The position numbers were made by a program, and so were the translations under genes. The notes beneath the pieces were generated by a model. It ran no database searches. It had not been told where the DNA came from and saw only the letters and a list, made by a program, of their open reading frames with translations. This document shows, one piece after another, positions 25,914-35,101 of a stretch of DNA of 64,000 bases. Source of the DNA: Francisella halioticida (GTDB lineage Bacteria; Pseudomonadota; Gammaproteobacteria; Francisellales; Francisellaceae); NCBI RefSeq assembly GCF_002211785.1, contig NZ_CP022132.1, positions 186,001 through 250,000 on the forward strand, written 5' to 3'. Numbering within the stretch: position 1 is the first letter of the stretch; every line of letters starts with the position of its first letter.

Positions 25914-27230
25914 ATGAGTAAGAAAATATTTACGGTAGAAAAGGTTGATAAGGAATTTAATATTAAAGGAGGACACTCTCTTAAAGTATTAGATAATATA
26001 AATTTTACTCTTTATGAAAGAGAAATTGTTGCTTTATTAGGTAAGTCAGGTTCAGGTAAATCAACATTATTAAGAATAATAGCTGGACTGTTAAGTCCAA
26101 CAAATGGCGATGTGCTATATAGAGGGAAAAAAGTATCTGCACCAGTACCGGATATTTCGATGGTTTTTCAAAGCTTTGCTCTTATGCCATGGCTAACTGT
26201 TTTACAGAATGTTGAGCTAGGGCTTGAGGCACGTAAGATAGGTCTCAAAGAGCGTAGAGAACGAGCTTTAAAGGCTATTGATATGGTAGGTCTTGACGGT
26301 TTTGAAAATGCTTATCCTAAAGAGCTTTCTGGAGGGATGAAACAGCGTGTTGGTTTTGCAAGAGCTCTAGTTCTTGAGCCAGATGTTTTACTTATGGATG
26401 AACCTTTTTCAGCTCTTGATATTTTGACAGCTGAAAACCTTAGAGAGGATTTACTTGATCTATGGGAAGATAATGATGCTATGAAAGGTATCTTGTATGT
26501 TACTCATAGTATTGAAGAAGCTGTTTTAACAGCAGATAGAATAATAATATTTGGAAGTAATCCTGGGTTTATTCGTGGTGAGTTGAAAATAGATATTCCT
26601 CATCCAAGAAGCTCACAAGATCCAGTTGTTGCAAATCTTGTTGATCAGGTTTATCGTATGATGACAACGGCTCAGACAAAAGAGCTTTCAGAACGTATGA
26701 ATAAGAAAACAGCTATGACAATTGGTTATAGACTTCCAGATGTAGATATTTCTGAAATGAATGGTCTTTTGGATGAAATGGCCGAGATCAAAGATGTTGA
26801 TGCTGTTGACCTACCTCAACTTGCAGATGAGTTACATCTTGATATTGATGATTTATTCCCAATTATTGAGATTCTTTCTATTTTGCGCTTTGCAGAAGTT
26901 TCAGATGGTGATATTAAAATGACGGCGATGGGACGTAAATTTATTGATTCAAATATTGATGATAGAAAATTCATTTTTGGTAGATTATTTTTAAAATATA
27001 TTCCTTTGGCTCGTCATGTTGTTAAGGTTTTAAATGAAAGAGAAAATCAATCTGCACCAAGAAGCAGGTTCTTGGCAGAGCTAGATGATTATTATCCAGT
27101 GGATATTGCTGAAAGAGTTTTTGATACTTTTATTGATTGGGCCCGTTATGCTGAGCTTATTTATTATGATGCAAATACTGGTATTATTTCACTAGATGAT
27201 AATGCTGCTGAATATATAAAGAAAATGTAG
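25914..27230 (+). CDS. ABC transporter ATPase with C-terminal AAA-associated domain
   Basis: A 438-residue ATPase paired with the preceding permease. Walker A GKSGSGKST is at residues about 43-51, the Q-loop is MVFQSFALMPW, the signature is LSGGMKQRVGFARA, Walker B is VLLMDEPFSALD and the switch His is in VTHSIEEA. The NrtD/SsuB-like part ends near 260. Residues about 285-430 match the AAA-associated C-terminal domain type (ABC_sat-like): an acidic helical region with MTAMGRKFIDSNIDDRKFIF, probably regulatory. It is cytosolic and membrane-attached through the permease. Confidence 0.88.
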   Translation: MSKKIFTVEKVDKEFNIKGGHSLKVLDNINFTLYEREIVALLGKSGSGKSTLLRIIAGLLSPTNGDVLYRGKKVSAPVPDISMVFQSFALMPWLTVLQNVELGLEARKIGLKERRERALKAIDMVGLDGFENAYPKELSGGMKQRVGFARALVLEPDVLLMDEPFSALDILTAENLREDLLDLWEDNDAMKGILYVTHSIEEAVLTADRIIIFGSNPGFIRGELKIDIPHPRSSQDPVVANLVDQVYRMMTTAQTKELSERMNKKTAMTIGYRLPDVDISEMNGLLDEMAEIKDVDAVDLPQLADELHLDIDDLFPIIEILSILRFAEVSDGDIKMTAMGRKFIDSNIDDRKFIFGRLFLKYIPLARHVVKVLNERENQSAPRSRFLAELDDYYPVDIAERVFDTFIDWARYAELIYYDANTGIISLDDNAAEYIKKM

Positions 27231-27244
27231 TTTTAGTTATTAAA

Positions 27245-27269
27245 TCTAATGTCCTCTTTGGGGATTAGA
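27245..27269 (+). terminator. Possible weak terminator after the ABC operon
   Basis: A hairpin with TCTAAT pairing ATTAGA and inner CC-GG pairs, about 15 bases after the ATPase stop codon. It is followed by AGAATCTTTT, a short T tract only, so termination may be weak. Confidence 0.35.
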
Positions 27270-27565
27270 AGAATCTTTTGCTCTCAGGCTAAGGTAGAGT
27301 AATAAGTTATTTTAATGACAAATTTATGGTTATAGATCAGGGATGTTCCATTAAAAAAACAATTTCCCAACCTTTGATTATAATACTTATAGCTATGTTT
27401 TAGAAGCTATTTTTTAAATTATCTCAGAAACAATGTTAATTTAATAGATAAATCATATTAGAGATAATAAATAATTAAAGGGTTATTCATTTATATAAAC
27501 TTCTGAATTCTTTCATCAAATACAAAAATATTTTATAAAGTGGTATTGAATAACAGGGACAGTTT

Positions 27566-27662
27566 AACCTATGGAATTTTATTACGATAACTTATTGGAA
27601 AAACGGGCGGCTTAGATGGGAACTAAATAATTGAAAATATTGTTTAATTTATTGGGGTAGTA
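27566..27662 (+). repeat. 97-base relic of an IS3-family element end
   Basis: The bases match, in inverse orientation, the left end of the element at 60251. They encode the last 16 or so transposase residues (MEFYYDNLLEKRAA, stop) and run to the terminal ...GGGGTAGTA. Nothing of the rest of the element remains. It marks an old insertion, or a recombination scar, upstream of the POT gene. Confidence 0.8.
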
Positions 27663-27892
27663 TAATATTTGGTTAATTTAAATTTAGTTGGTTTAATGAT
27701 ATGATGGCAAAAAGTAACCTGTAGAAAATTTATTTGTAATATAGCAGATTTAAAATTGCCTTATTATACTTGCTATGACAACTTCTAGATTTATAAAATT
27801 CTCTAATATAATATGAATAGACGCACTATATGTCTCTCCATTTTTGGGAGGGGTTAAATCGTACTATTAATTAAATAAAGGAAAATTAGCAA

Positions 27893-29407
27893 ATGTCAAA
27901 AATAAATAAAGGAAGTATGCGAGCTCCTTTTTGGGTTTTATGGACTCTCGAGTTGTGGGAGAGGTTTGGGTTCTATGGTTTACAAGCTATATTAGCAGTT
28001 TATTTTGCAAAGCATTTAGGTTTTGATGATGCAAATGCAATGCTTATTTTTGGATCATTCTCTGCTCTTTTATATGGTGGGCCTTTAATAGGTGGTTGGA
28101 TAGGAGATAATTATCTTGGATCTAAAAGAACTGTAGCAGTGGGTGCTACAATTTTATTTTTATCATATTTGTGTTTGAGCTTATCATCATTACTTTCTAA
28201 TGCCACTGGTGTTGATAGTCAATCAATAATTCTTTATTCCCTTGCAGGTGTAGCTGTAGGGGGCGGCTTATTTAAGCCAAATCCAACCTCATTAATTTCA
28301 AAACTTTTTAAGAAAGGTGATCCTGCACAAGATGGCGCTCTAACTTATTATTATATGGCTATTAATATAGGTTCATTTTTTTCTATGTTAATGACGCCTG
28401 TTATAGCTGCAGAATATGGTTATACACATGCTTTTCTAGTTTCTGCAGTAGGGATGTTTTTAGGTTTACTTTGCTATACTATTTTTTATTCAAAAATGTC
28501 TCATATTGCTAGTGAAGCTGGTTTGAAAAAGTTTAGCTTTAGTAAGCTTTTGGTGGTTTTAATTGGTTGTATAATAGGTATAGCAATTATTGGAAGTATT
28601 TTAGAGAAGACCCAAGTTTGTAGGATAATAATAACAATTATAACTATAGTTGCTATTATCTACTTTTTTAAAAAAATGTTTCAGCAAAACTTGCATGAAA
28701 GAAAGAGAATGATTGTAGCATTTATTCTGATTATACAAGGTGTGATATTCTTTGTGTTGTATCAACAAATGCCTACATCTTTAAATTTCTTTGCTATTAA
28801 TAATGTTGATAGATCTTTTCTAGGACTAGCAGTACAGCCTGAACAATGGCAAGTATTAAATCCTCTAGTTATTGTTCTGATGGCACCAATATTATCTGTA
28901 TTATATAAGAAAACACCTGGAACACATGTTACTAAGTTTTGTATTGGTATGACACTTTGTGCATTAGCATTCTTAGTTTTATACTTTCCTCAATTTACAA
29001 CAACTACAGGTATTGTGTCTGGGTGGTGGTTAGTACTTAGCTATTGGTTACAATCAACAGGAGAATTATTAATTTCGGCGCTTGGGTTATCAATGGTTGC
29101 TGAGCTTTTCCCTTCAAGAATGGGAGGTTTTGCTCAAGGTATGTGGCAGATTACAACCATGGTTGCTGGACCAATAGGTGGTTTTGTTGGTGCTCTAACA
29201 GCCCCTCCGGCAGGAGAGCATTTTACTAAAGTACAAAGTATTGCGGTATATGGACATGTATTCTTAGTTATAGGTCTAGTAGTAGTTGTTGTTGTCATTA
29301 TAATGTGGGCAATTCGTGGTTGGCTAAACAGCGTAATAGATAGCACTTTAGATTATGTTGAAACTTTACATAACCCTAACGAAGAGTCTGCAAGCTTAAT
29401 TAAATAA
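27893..29407 (+). CDS. POT/PTR-family peptide transporter
   Basis: An intact 504-residue proton-coupled di-/tripeptide transporter with about 12-14 membrane helices. The signature LELWERFGFYGLQAILAVYF contains the ExxERFxYY motif that couples protons. GGGLFKPNPTSLISKLF and YYMAINIGSFFSML follow in the PTR2 region. QSTGELLISALGLSMVAELFP near residue 385 is the conserved helix-10 Glu region. The ATG has AAAGGA upstream. Peptide import suits an amino-acid-hungry intracellular lifestyle; the exact peptide range cannot be read. It is a paralogue of the broken gene at 427. Confidence 0.93.
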   Translation: MSKINKGSMRAPFWVLWTLELWERFGFYGLQAILAVYFAKHLGFDDANAMLIFGSFSALLYGGPLIGGWIGDNYLGSKRTVAVGATILFLSYLCLSLSSLLSNATGVDSQSIILYSLAGVAVGGGLFKPNPTSLISKLFKKGDPAQDGALTYYYMAINIGSFFSMLMTPVIAAEYGYTHAFLVSAVGMFLGLLCYTIFYSKMSHIASEAGLKKFSFSKLLVVLIGCIIGIAIIGSILEKTQVCRIIITIITIVAIIYFFKKMFQQNLHERKRMIVAFILIIQGVIFFVLYQQMPTSLNFFAINNVDRSFLGLAVQPEQWQVLNPLVIVLMAPILSVLYKKTPGTHVTKFCIGMTLCALAFLVLYFPQFTTTTGIVSGWWLVLSYWLQSTGELLISALGLSMVAELFPSRMGGFAQGMWQITTMVAGPIGGFVGALTAPPAGEHFTKVQSIAVYGHVFLVIGLVVVVVVIIMWAIRGWLNSVIDSTLDYVETLHNPNEESASLIK

Positions 29408-29472
29408 TAAAAGTCTCAATCTTCTAATTTTTTGTTAAAATATGTTCAGTTATTTTAAAAATATAATTTCCA

Positions 29473-31698
29473 ATGTCTAATAAATTTTTATCAGGATTGA
29501 ATTCTCAACAACAAAGAGCAACTTTGTTAGAAGATCGCAATTCTTTAATACTAGCAGGAGCAGGGAGTGGTAAAACAAAAGTCTTAACTTCACGCATTGC
29601 ATATCTATGTCAAAATAAAGGTGTAGCGATAGATAACATATTAGCTGTAACATTTACCAATAAGGCCGCTAGGGAGATTCAGCAACGTGTAGAAGGTATG
29701 CTGGGAATATCTACTTTTGGTATGTGGATAGGTACTTTTCATGGTATTGCACATAGATTATTACGTAAGCATGCTCATGAGTTGAGTTTAGATAAGAACT
29801 TTAGAATACTTGATCAAGATGAACAAGCTCAGCTTATAAAAAAAGTTATAAAGGGTTTGGAGCTAGATGATAAAAAATATCCTCCTAAATTATTGCAAAA
29901 TTTCATAAATAAGCAAAAAGATAAGGCTATGCGTAGTAATAAACTTGCTAATCAATATGATGCAAATTATAGTCATATTTATAAGGCTTATGAAGAGCGA
30001 TTGTTATTAGATAATGCTTTGGATTTTGCAGATCTTCTTTTATATTTGTATGAACTTTTTTCTTTAAATCAACAGCTGAGAGAATATTATCAAAACTTAT
30101 TTAAATATATTCTTATTGATGAGTTTCAGGATACCAATCAAGTTCAGTATCTATGGCTAAAGCTTTTAGCTACAAATAATAATTATACTATGGCTGTTGG
30201 TGATGATGATCAGTCTATATATGGTTGGCGAGGAGCGGTCGTTGATAATATTCATAACTATGTTAAAGATATGAATAATGTTGAAGTTATAAAGTTAGAG
30301 CAGAACTATCGCTCAACTAAAAATATCCTAAAAGCTGCAAACTCAGTGATTAAAAATAATGATAATAGAATGTCAAAAGAGCTTTGGTCAGCAGCTGAAG
30401 AAGGCGATAAAGTTGAAGTTTATTGTGCTGTAAATGAGCGAGATGAAGCTAAATATATAATACAGAAGATAAAGGGATTACATAGTGATGGTGTTGACTA
30501 CAGTGATATAGCTATTTTGTATCGCTCAAATTATTTATCGCGTATTTTAGAGGAAAGTTGTATATATGCAAGTATTCCTTACAGAATTTATGGCGGTTTT
30601 AAATTCTTTGATAGAGCTGAAATTAAAGATGCACTAGCTTATTTGAGATTAGCTGTAACAAACAATGATAACTTAGCATTTGAGAGAATTATAAATACTC
30701 CGGCTAGAGGTATTGGTAATAAAACCTTAGAAATTATTAGAAATTTTGCCCAAATAAATTCTATATCGTATTGGCAAGCAACAATTGATGTTACTCAAAG
30801 AGAGTTCGTTACTAAAAGAACAGCTGGACTGCTTTTAAAATTTGTAGAATTAATTAATGATATCTCTGGGAAAATTAGTGAATTAAGTTTGGATAAATTA
30901 CTCGAGCATGTTATTAATAAGAGTGGCTTACTTGCTTCTTATGAAGAGAAAAATACAGAAAAAGATCGTCAAAAAATAGATAATTTAAAAGAGCTTATAA
31001 GTGCTGCAAAAGATTTTGAACCTCAAATAGAATTACTGGATGATAATACAGATATTTTACAAGACTTTTTATCATTTGCCGTATTAGAAGCTGGTGATAT
31101 GCAAGCTGATGAAACTGTTGATAGTATTCAATTAATGACTATTCATGCATCAAAAGGCTTGGAGTTTAAATATGTGTTTATGGTTGCAGCTGAAGAAGGA
31201 GTTTTTCCACCGAGTTCAATTATTAATGCAGAAGAAGATTTTGATAGTAAGTATTCCAATAAAATGCAGGAAAAGTTGGCTGAAGAAAGAAGATTATTTT
31301 ATGTTGCAATAACTAGGGCAATGAAAGTTTTGACTATCAGCTATGCTCAAGTGCGTAATATATTTGGTCGTAGTAGTTTTCAAGTTAAGTCACGTTTTCT
31401 ATCAGAGATAGATGATGAACATTTAAATGAAGGTAAGAATCATTCTATAAATATGCTAAAAACTAAAATAAAGCAGAAATCTAATTTTGGTGTTTCAGCA
31501 TTTGATTTTCTTAAGTCAAATAGCTCTACTAGAGACAGTTTTAATCCTGGAGATCGAGTGTATCATAAAGTTTTTGGTAAAGGTCTATTTATAAAAGCTC
31601 AATCGCAAGGTACAAAAAAGTTTTATACTATTAATTTTGGTGATGATGTTGGTCAAAAAATTCTTTTAGCAGATATAGCAAATCTTGTGAAAATCTAA
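29473..31698 (+). CDS. uvrD: UvrD/PcrA-family DNA helicase
   Basis: A 741-residue superfamily 1A helicase. It is ATP-driven, moves 3'-5' and acts in nucleotide excision and mismatch repair. Walker A is LAGAGSGKTK (residues 28-36), motif Ia is TFTNKAAREI, motif II is IDEFQDTNQ near 214, motif III is AVGDDDQSIYGWRGA, motif IV is EQNYRST and motif VI is RRLFYVAITRA near 610. A Tudor-like C-terminal tail (FNPGDRVYHKVFGKG) is typical of UvrD/PcrA and separates it from Rep. It lies 65 bases after the POT gene. Confidence 0.92.
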   Translation: MSNKFLSGLNSQQQRATLLEDRNSLILAGAGSGKTKVLTSRIAYLCQNKGVAIDNILAVTFTNKAAREIQQRVEGMLGISTFGMWIGTFHGIAHRLLRKHAHELSLDKNFRILDQDEQAQLIKKVIKGLELDDKKYPPKLLQNFINKQKDKAMRSNKLANQYDANYSHIYKAYEERLLLDNALDFADLLLYLYELFSLNQQLREYYQNLFKYILIDEFQDTNQVQYLWLKLLATNNNYTMAVGDDDQSIYGWRGAVVDNIHNYVKDMNNVEVIKLEQNYRSTKNILKAANSVIKNNDNRMSKELWSAAEEGDKVEVYCAVNERDEAKYIIQKIKGLHSDGVDYSDIAILYRSNYLSRILEESCIYASIPYRIYGGFKFFDRAEIKDALAYLRLAVTNNDNLAFERIINTPARGIGNKTLEIIRNFAQINSISYWQATIDVTQREFVTKRTAGLLLKFVELINDISGKISELSLDKLLEHVINKSGLLASYEEKNTEKDRQKIDNLKELISAAKDFEPQIELLDDNTDILQDFLSFAVLEAGDMQADETVDSIQLMTIHASKGLEFKYVFMVAAEEGVFPPSSIINAEEDFDSKYSNKMQEKLAEERRLFYVAITRAMKVLTISYAQVRNIFGRSSFQVKSRFLSEIDDEHLNEGKNHSINMLKTKIKQKSNFGVSAFDFLKSNSSTRDSFNPGDRVYHKVFGKGLFIKAQSQGTKKFYTINFGDDVGQKILLADIANLVKI

Positions 31699-31848
31699 TC
31701 TCTAAATTAAAATACAGTCAATTTTTTTGTTTTATATCTTAGAGATTAATACTAGAACAACTTTCTTGCTCTATTGAACGGTTGATCATGTTATGGTATC
31801 ATGATTAATAATGTATTTAATGCCGTTGATTTAGAAGGTTTTATAATT

Positions 31849-32823
31849 ATGAAGTATAAAAAACCTCTTATAAAAATTATAGTTATCTGTTTAGGGTTGT
31901 TTATTCTTTTTGAAGTATATATAAGTTATGATGAAATATTTGCTAGAGATGCTTACTTATATAGTGACATCTCTAGAGTTAATTCTAAAGTTAGTGGTCA
32001 AGTGCTCAAAGTAAATGTCCATGATGGCCAGTCTGTGAGAGTGGGGTATGTTATGTTTGAGCTTGATTGTAAAGATCAGAAGTTGAAAAGAAATACTATT
32101 CAAGCAAATATAAATCTGCAACAAAATTTTAAGAAGAGTTCGTTTATAGCCCTTAAGTTAGCAGAAGAAGCTTATAAAAATGCGCAAGCAAACTTGGAAC
32201 TCACAGATCGAGATATTATTAGGTATAGAAGGTTACATCAAGAAAAAGCTATCTCTGATATTGAATATGCTATAAAAAAACATATTCTCATCGATCAGCG
32301 AGCAAATCTACTAAAATATAAGCAAGGAATCCAGAAGGTAACAACTAATCTAATTAATACTAGTAATCAGATTAAGGTTTTACAAGCTCAAGAGAAACAA
32401 GTAGAGAACCAGATTGATGAATGTAAAGTTCGAGCAAAAATAACAGGTAGAATAAGTAATTTTAGGTTGACTAAAGGGGATTATGTTACAAAAGGGAAAT
32501 CTTTATTTTCGATTATTGATAATCAAAACTGGAGAGTTATTGCAAATGTTAAAGAGTCTTACTTATCTTCAGTAAAAGTTGGACAAAAAGTTAAGATAAC
32601 AACAAGTTTAACAGGACTGCACTTTTTAACAGGTACAGTTATTCATAAAGATATTGTTATAAGCCGACCTGAATATAGTAAAAATACTGCCTTACCGAAT
32701 ATTAACCCTAATATCGATTGGATTAAGTTAGATAAGCGCTTCCCGGTTATAATTAGGGTTGAGCAAACAGATTTGAGTAAGTATTTTTCAGTAGGTGCAG
32801 ATGCGCATGTTTGGTTTATCTAA
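31849..32823 (+). CDS. HlyD/EmrA-type membrane fusion protein
   Basis: A 324-residue periplasmic adaptor anchored by one N-terminal helix (residues about 6-24). The lipoyl-like half motif around SKVSGQVLKVNVHDGQSVR and the returning RAKITGRISNFRLTKGDYV flank a coiled-coil hairpin (about 80-190). A beta-barrel follows (VIANVKESYLSSVKVGQKV). I chose the ATG at 31849 because AGAAGG precedes it, while the upstream in-frame ATG at 31801 has no ribosome site. It overlaps the FUSC gene, with which it should form an efflux pump like AaeAB. No outer-membrane channel gene is adjacent, so TolC is presumably shared. Confidence 0.87.
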   Translation: MKYKKPLIKIIVICLGLFILFEVYISYDEIFARDAYLYSDISRVNSKVSGQVLKVNVHDGQSVRVGYVMFELDCKDQKLKRNTIQANINLQQNFKKSSFIALKLAEEAYKNAQANLELTDRDIIRYRRLHQEKAISDIEYAIKKHILIDQRANLLKYKQGIQKVTTNLINTSNQIKVLQAQEKQVENQIDECKVRAKITGRISNFRLTKGDYVTKGKSLFSIIDNQNWRVIANVKESYLSSVKVGQKVKITTSLTGLHFLTGTVIHKDIVISRPEYSKNTALPNINPNIDWIKLDKRFPVIIRVEQTDLSKYFSVGADAHVWFI

Positions 32824-33829
32824 AGAATTATTCTATATAGAGTATTCAAGTGTAAAGTTAAAAGTTTCAATCATTGCTACTATAACCAGCCTTATAAGCT
32901 TATTTATTTGTTTTTCTTTCCATATCACAGAGCCTTTTTTTACATTTCCAGCTGTCTTTGCTATTGTCAGTCCAAACCTTAATGTAATTTTGTATAAAGC
33001 ACCAAGAAGACTTTTAGGAACTATTGTTGGTAGTATTGTCTCTATTTGTGTAGTGTTAACCTTTTCGGATTATCCATTCTTAAGTTTAATAATAGTGCTG
33101 ATTTTAGCATTAATAACCTCATATTTATCTAAAATCACATCAGAGAGTTACTTAGGTTTATTTCTATCTCTTCATATATTATTTATAGGATCAGTAATTG
33201 TTTTTGATCCAAGTATAGGATTTAAGGTTGCTGAAAATAGACTCATTGCTAATATTATTGGAATAGCTTGTACATGTGTAGTTTTTTCTTTTATCTATAG
33301 GTTGCCCAAAGGTGCAGAAGTTAGTTCAGTAAAATTACCAAAAAAGGATGCCATTTTATATGCATCAGTTATCATTATATCAACTGTAATTGCAATAACA
33401 ATATGGGAGGTTTTGAAAGTTCCAGGTGGATCTTTAAATATGATTATCTCAATAATTACTATATCAGGTATTAATAATAATTCTAGTTTACTTAAAGGTA
33501 AGCAAAGATTCATAGGTTGTCTTTTTGGTATTTGTGCTGCAATTTTAACTATTGCTTTATCATCTATTAGTATTGTTTTCTTTTTCATTAGTTTTTTTTG
33601 CTTTGCTACTATTTTTTCATATTATAATTTGTCTCATAGTAATCACTCATATGCTGGGATACAGGCTATTATGGGTTTATGTATAATGTGCTTCCCTGAT
33701 TATAGTATGGAGGTATCAGTTTCAGAAGGGTTTGATAGAGTTTTAGGGATACTGTTAGGGGTTGTCATTGTGAATTTGGTTTTTAAGTCTCTTAACTATA
33801 TTTTTATGAATGATAAATCCAAACTATGA
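32807..33829 (+). CDS. FUSC-family inner-membrane efflux protein
   Basis: A protein of about 340 residues with two clusters of hydrophobic helices (about 15-160 and 175-330) separated by a charged stretch (RLPKGAEVSSVKLPKKD). This is the FUSC/aromatic-acid exporter layout (AaeB, fusaric acid resistance). FPAVFAIVSPNLNVILYKAPRRLLGTIVGSI is the typical segment; it is shorter than E. coli AaeB (655) because the cytosolic parts are small. The ATG at 32807 lies within the hlyD-like gene; ATG 32801 and GTG 32795 are alternatives. An IS begins almost at its stop codon. Confidence 0.82.
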   Translation: MFGLSKELFYIEYSSVKLKVSIIATITSLISLFICFSFHITEPFFTFPAVFAIVSPNLNVILYKAPRRLLGTIVGSIVSICVVLTFSDYPFLSLIIVLILALITSYLSKITSESYLGLFLSLHILFIGSVIVFDPSIGFKVAENRLIANIIGIACTCVVFSFIYRLPKGAEVSSVKLPKKDAILYASVIIISTVIAITIWEVLKVPGGSLNMIISIITISGINNNSSLLKGKQRFIGCLFGICAAILTIALSSISIVFFFISFFCFATIFSYYNLSHSNHSYAGIQAIMGLCIMCFPDYSMEVSVSEGFDRVLGILLGVVIVNLVFKSLNYIFMNDKSKL

Positions 33830-33830
33830 T

Positions 33831-34750
33831 CTATCCTGCTAATTTGGGACAGTTGTTAACTTCATTCTTCATTATATATTCAAAGTGACTAGGAGTCATG
33901 TAATTTATAGTTGAATGCTTCCTTTTAGTATTATAATAAGCCTCAATATATTCAAAGATTGAAGATTTAGCCTCATCTCTAGTTTTATATTTTTCATCAT
34001 GCACTAACTCTACCTTTAGAGTTCCAAAGAAGCTTTCACAAGCAGCATTATCATAACAGCATCCTTTAGAGCTCATACTAGATAATAACCAATTATCACT
34101 TATGAGATTTTGAAATTTCTATGAGCAATACTGTGTACCTCTATCAGAATGAATAATAACACCGGTAGGAAAATCTCTTCTAAATAAGGCCATATTTAAA
34201 GTATTACATACTATCTCTGCTTTCATTCTTTTATCCATTGACCAACCTATAACTACTCTTGAAAATAAATCTATAATTACACACAAATATAGCCATCCTT
34301 CTTGGGTAGGGATATAAGTAATATCAGTAACCCATTTCTGATTAATATCTTGAGCATCAAAATCCTGATCAAGTAAATTACCCGCTACTTTCTTGTCATG
34401 ATCAGAATTTGTTGTAACTTTGTATTTCTTACTTGCTTTAGCCTGTAAACCTAATAATTTAATACGTTTTGATACCCTCGGTTGTATTACTTTCCAGCCT
34501 TTATCTTTTAAATTCCCTATAAATCCTAACAGAACCATATCTAGATTTGTGATCATTAAATATTTGCATAATAGCCAGATCCAAATCATAGTCATTTAGT
34601 TGCCTTTTACCTATAGGATTATCTATCCACCTATAGTAAGCAGAAGTGCTTACTCCCAAAGTCTTGCATAATGTTGTTATAGCCATAACATCTCTATGAC
34701 TTTGTATAAAGGCATACCTTACGTATTTGGGTTTGCAAAGTATGCCGCTG
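33831..34750 (-). pseudogene. IS3-family transposase OrfB, broken
   Basis: Three frame-shifted pieces cover the integrase core. The N-terminal part (TTLCKTLGVSTSAYYRW, FNDHKSRYGSVRIYREFK) keeps the region that copies 1 and 3 have lost. The middle piece has WVTDITYIPTQEGW and IIHSDRGTQYCS, and the last piece has SMSSKGCCYDNAACESFFG. Breaks near 34100 and 34520 make it inactive. Confidence 0.8.
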
Positions 34751-35043
34751 CCTTTTTTAGAATCTCTCGCTCTGTTTCTGCTTTCTTAAGTTTCTTTTTT
34801 TACTCATTTATCTATTTCCTAATTTATCTAGTTAAGTTTAACATCTAGGAATAAAAATCTTTCTAAAATCAGTAGCTTTTTCTGGGGACATTATAATTTT
34901 GACATGTAGCTGGTTATCCATGTACAGAGTGTTTTATAATTTATTCCTAGATTATCTGCTATTTCTTTACGATTTGCATCTTCCGCTAAGCATAACTGCA
35001 CTGCTTGATCCATAAATTCTTCTGGGTATCTTTTGTAAGCCAT
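34751..35043 (-). pseudogene. IS3-family transposase OrfA, interrupted
   Basis: The protein opens MAYKRYPEEFMDQAVQLC and continues through the helix-turn-helix (ADNLGINYKTLCTWI) to MSKL, where a stop follows. Its coiled-coil end (LKKAETERE) reappears after an insertion of about 93 bases at roughly 34801-34895. The inserted bases carry another element's orfA start. Confidence 0.75.
34801..34895 (-). repeat. Foreign fragment inside IS copy 2: start of another transposase
   Basis: Read on the minus strand, this piece begins MSPEKATDF, the same start as the transposase fragment at 60019 on the plus strand, then diverges and stops after nine or so more codons. It is either a tiny remnant of a nested insertion or a recombination scar. 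Confidence 0.55.
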
Positions 35044-35101
35044 GTCTCTCTCCTTTTCCTGACATCAAAAGTGTCCCAAATTGACGGGGGAGATCACTAT
35101 T

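Larger units (their letters stand above)
27231..27892 (+). other. 662-base non-coding gap
   Basis: This gap has no intact gene. It holds a weak hairpin at its start, a 97-base fragment of the IS3 element found whole at 60251-61506 (see 27566), and the promoter region of the POT transporter. A TATAAT at 27807-27812 is a candidate -10, and an AAAGGA box precedes the ATG. The rest is AT-rich sequence in which I see nothing else. Confidence 0.5.
33827..35096 (-). mobile_element. IS3-family insertion sequence, copy 2 (divergent, decayed)
   Basis: A relative of the elements at 1362 and 62862 but clearly diverged, with ends TGATCTATCC on the left and TGATCTCCCCCGTCAATTTG inward from the right. Both transposase frames are broken. 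A foreign segment of about 93 bases sits inside orfA. The left end overlaps the last codon or stop of the FUSC gene, leaving its frame complete. Confidence 0.82.
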
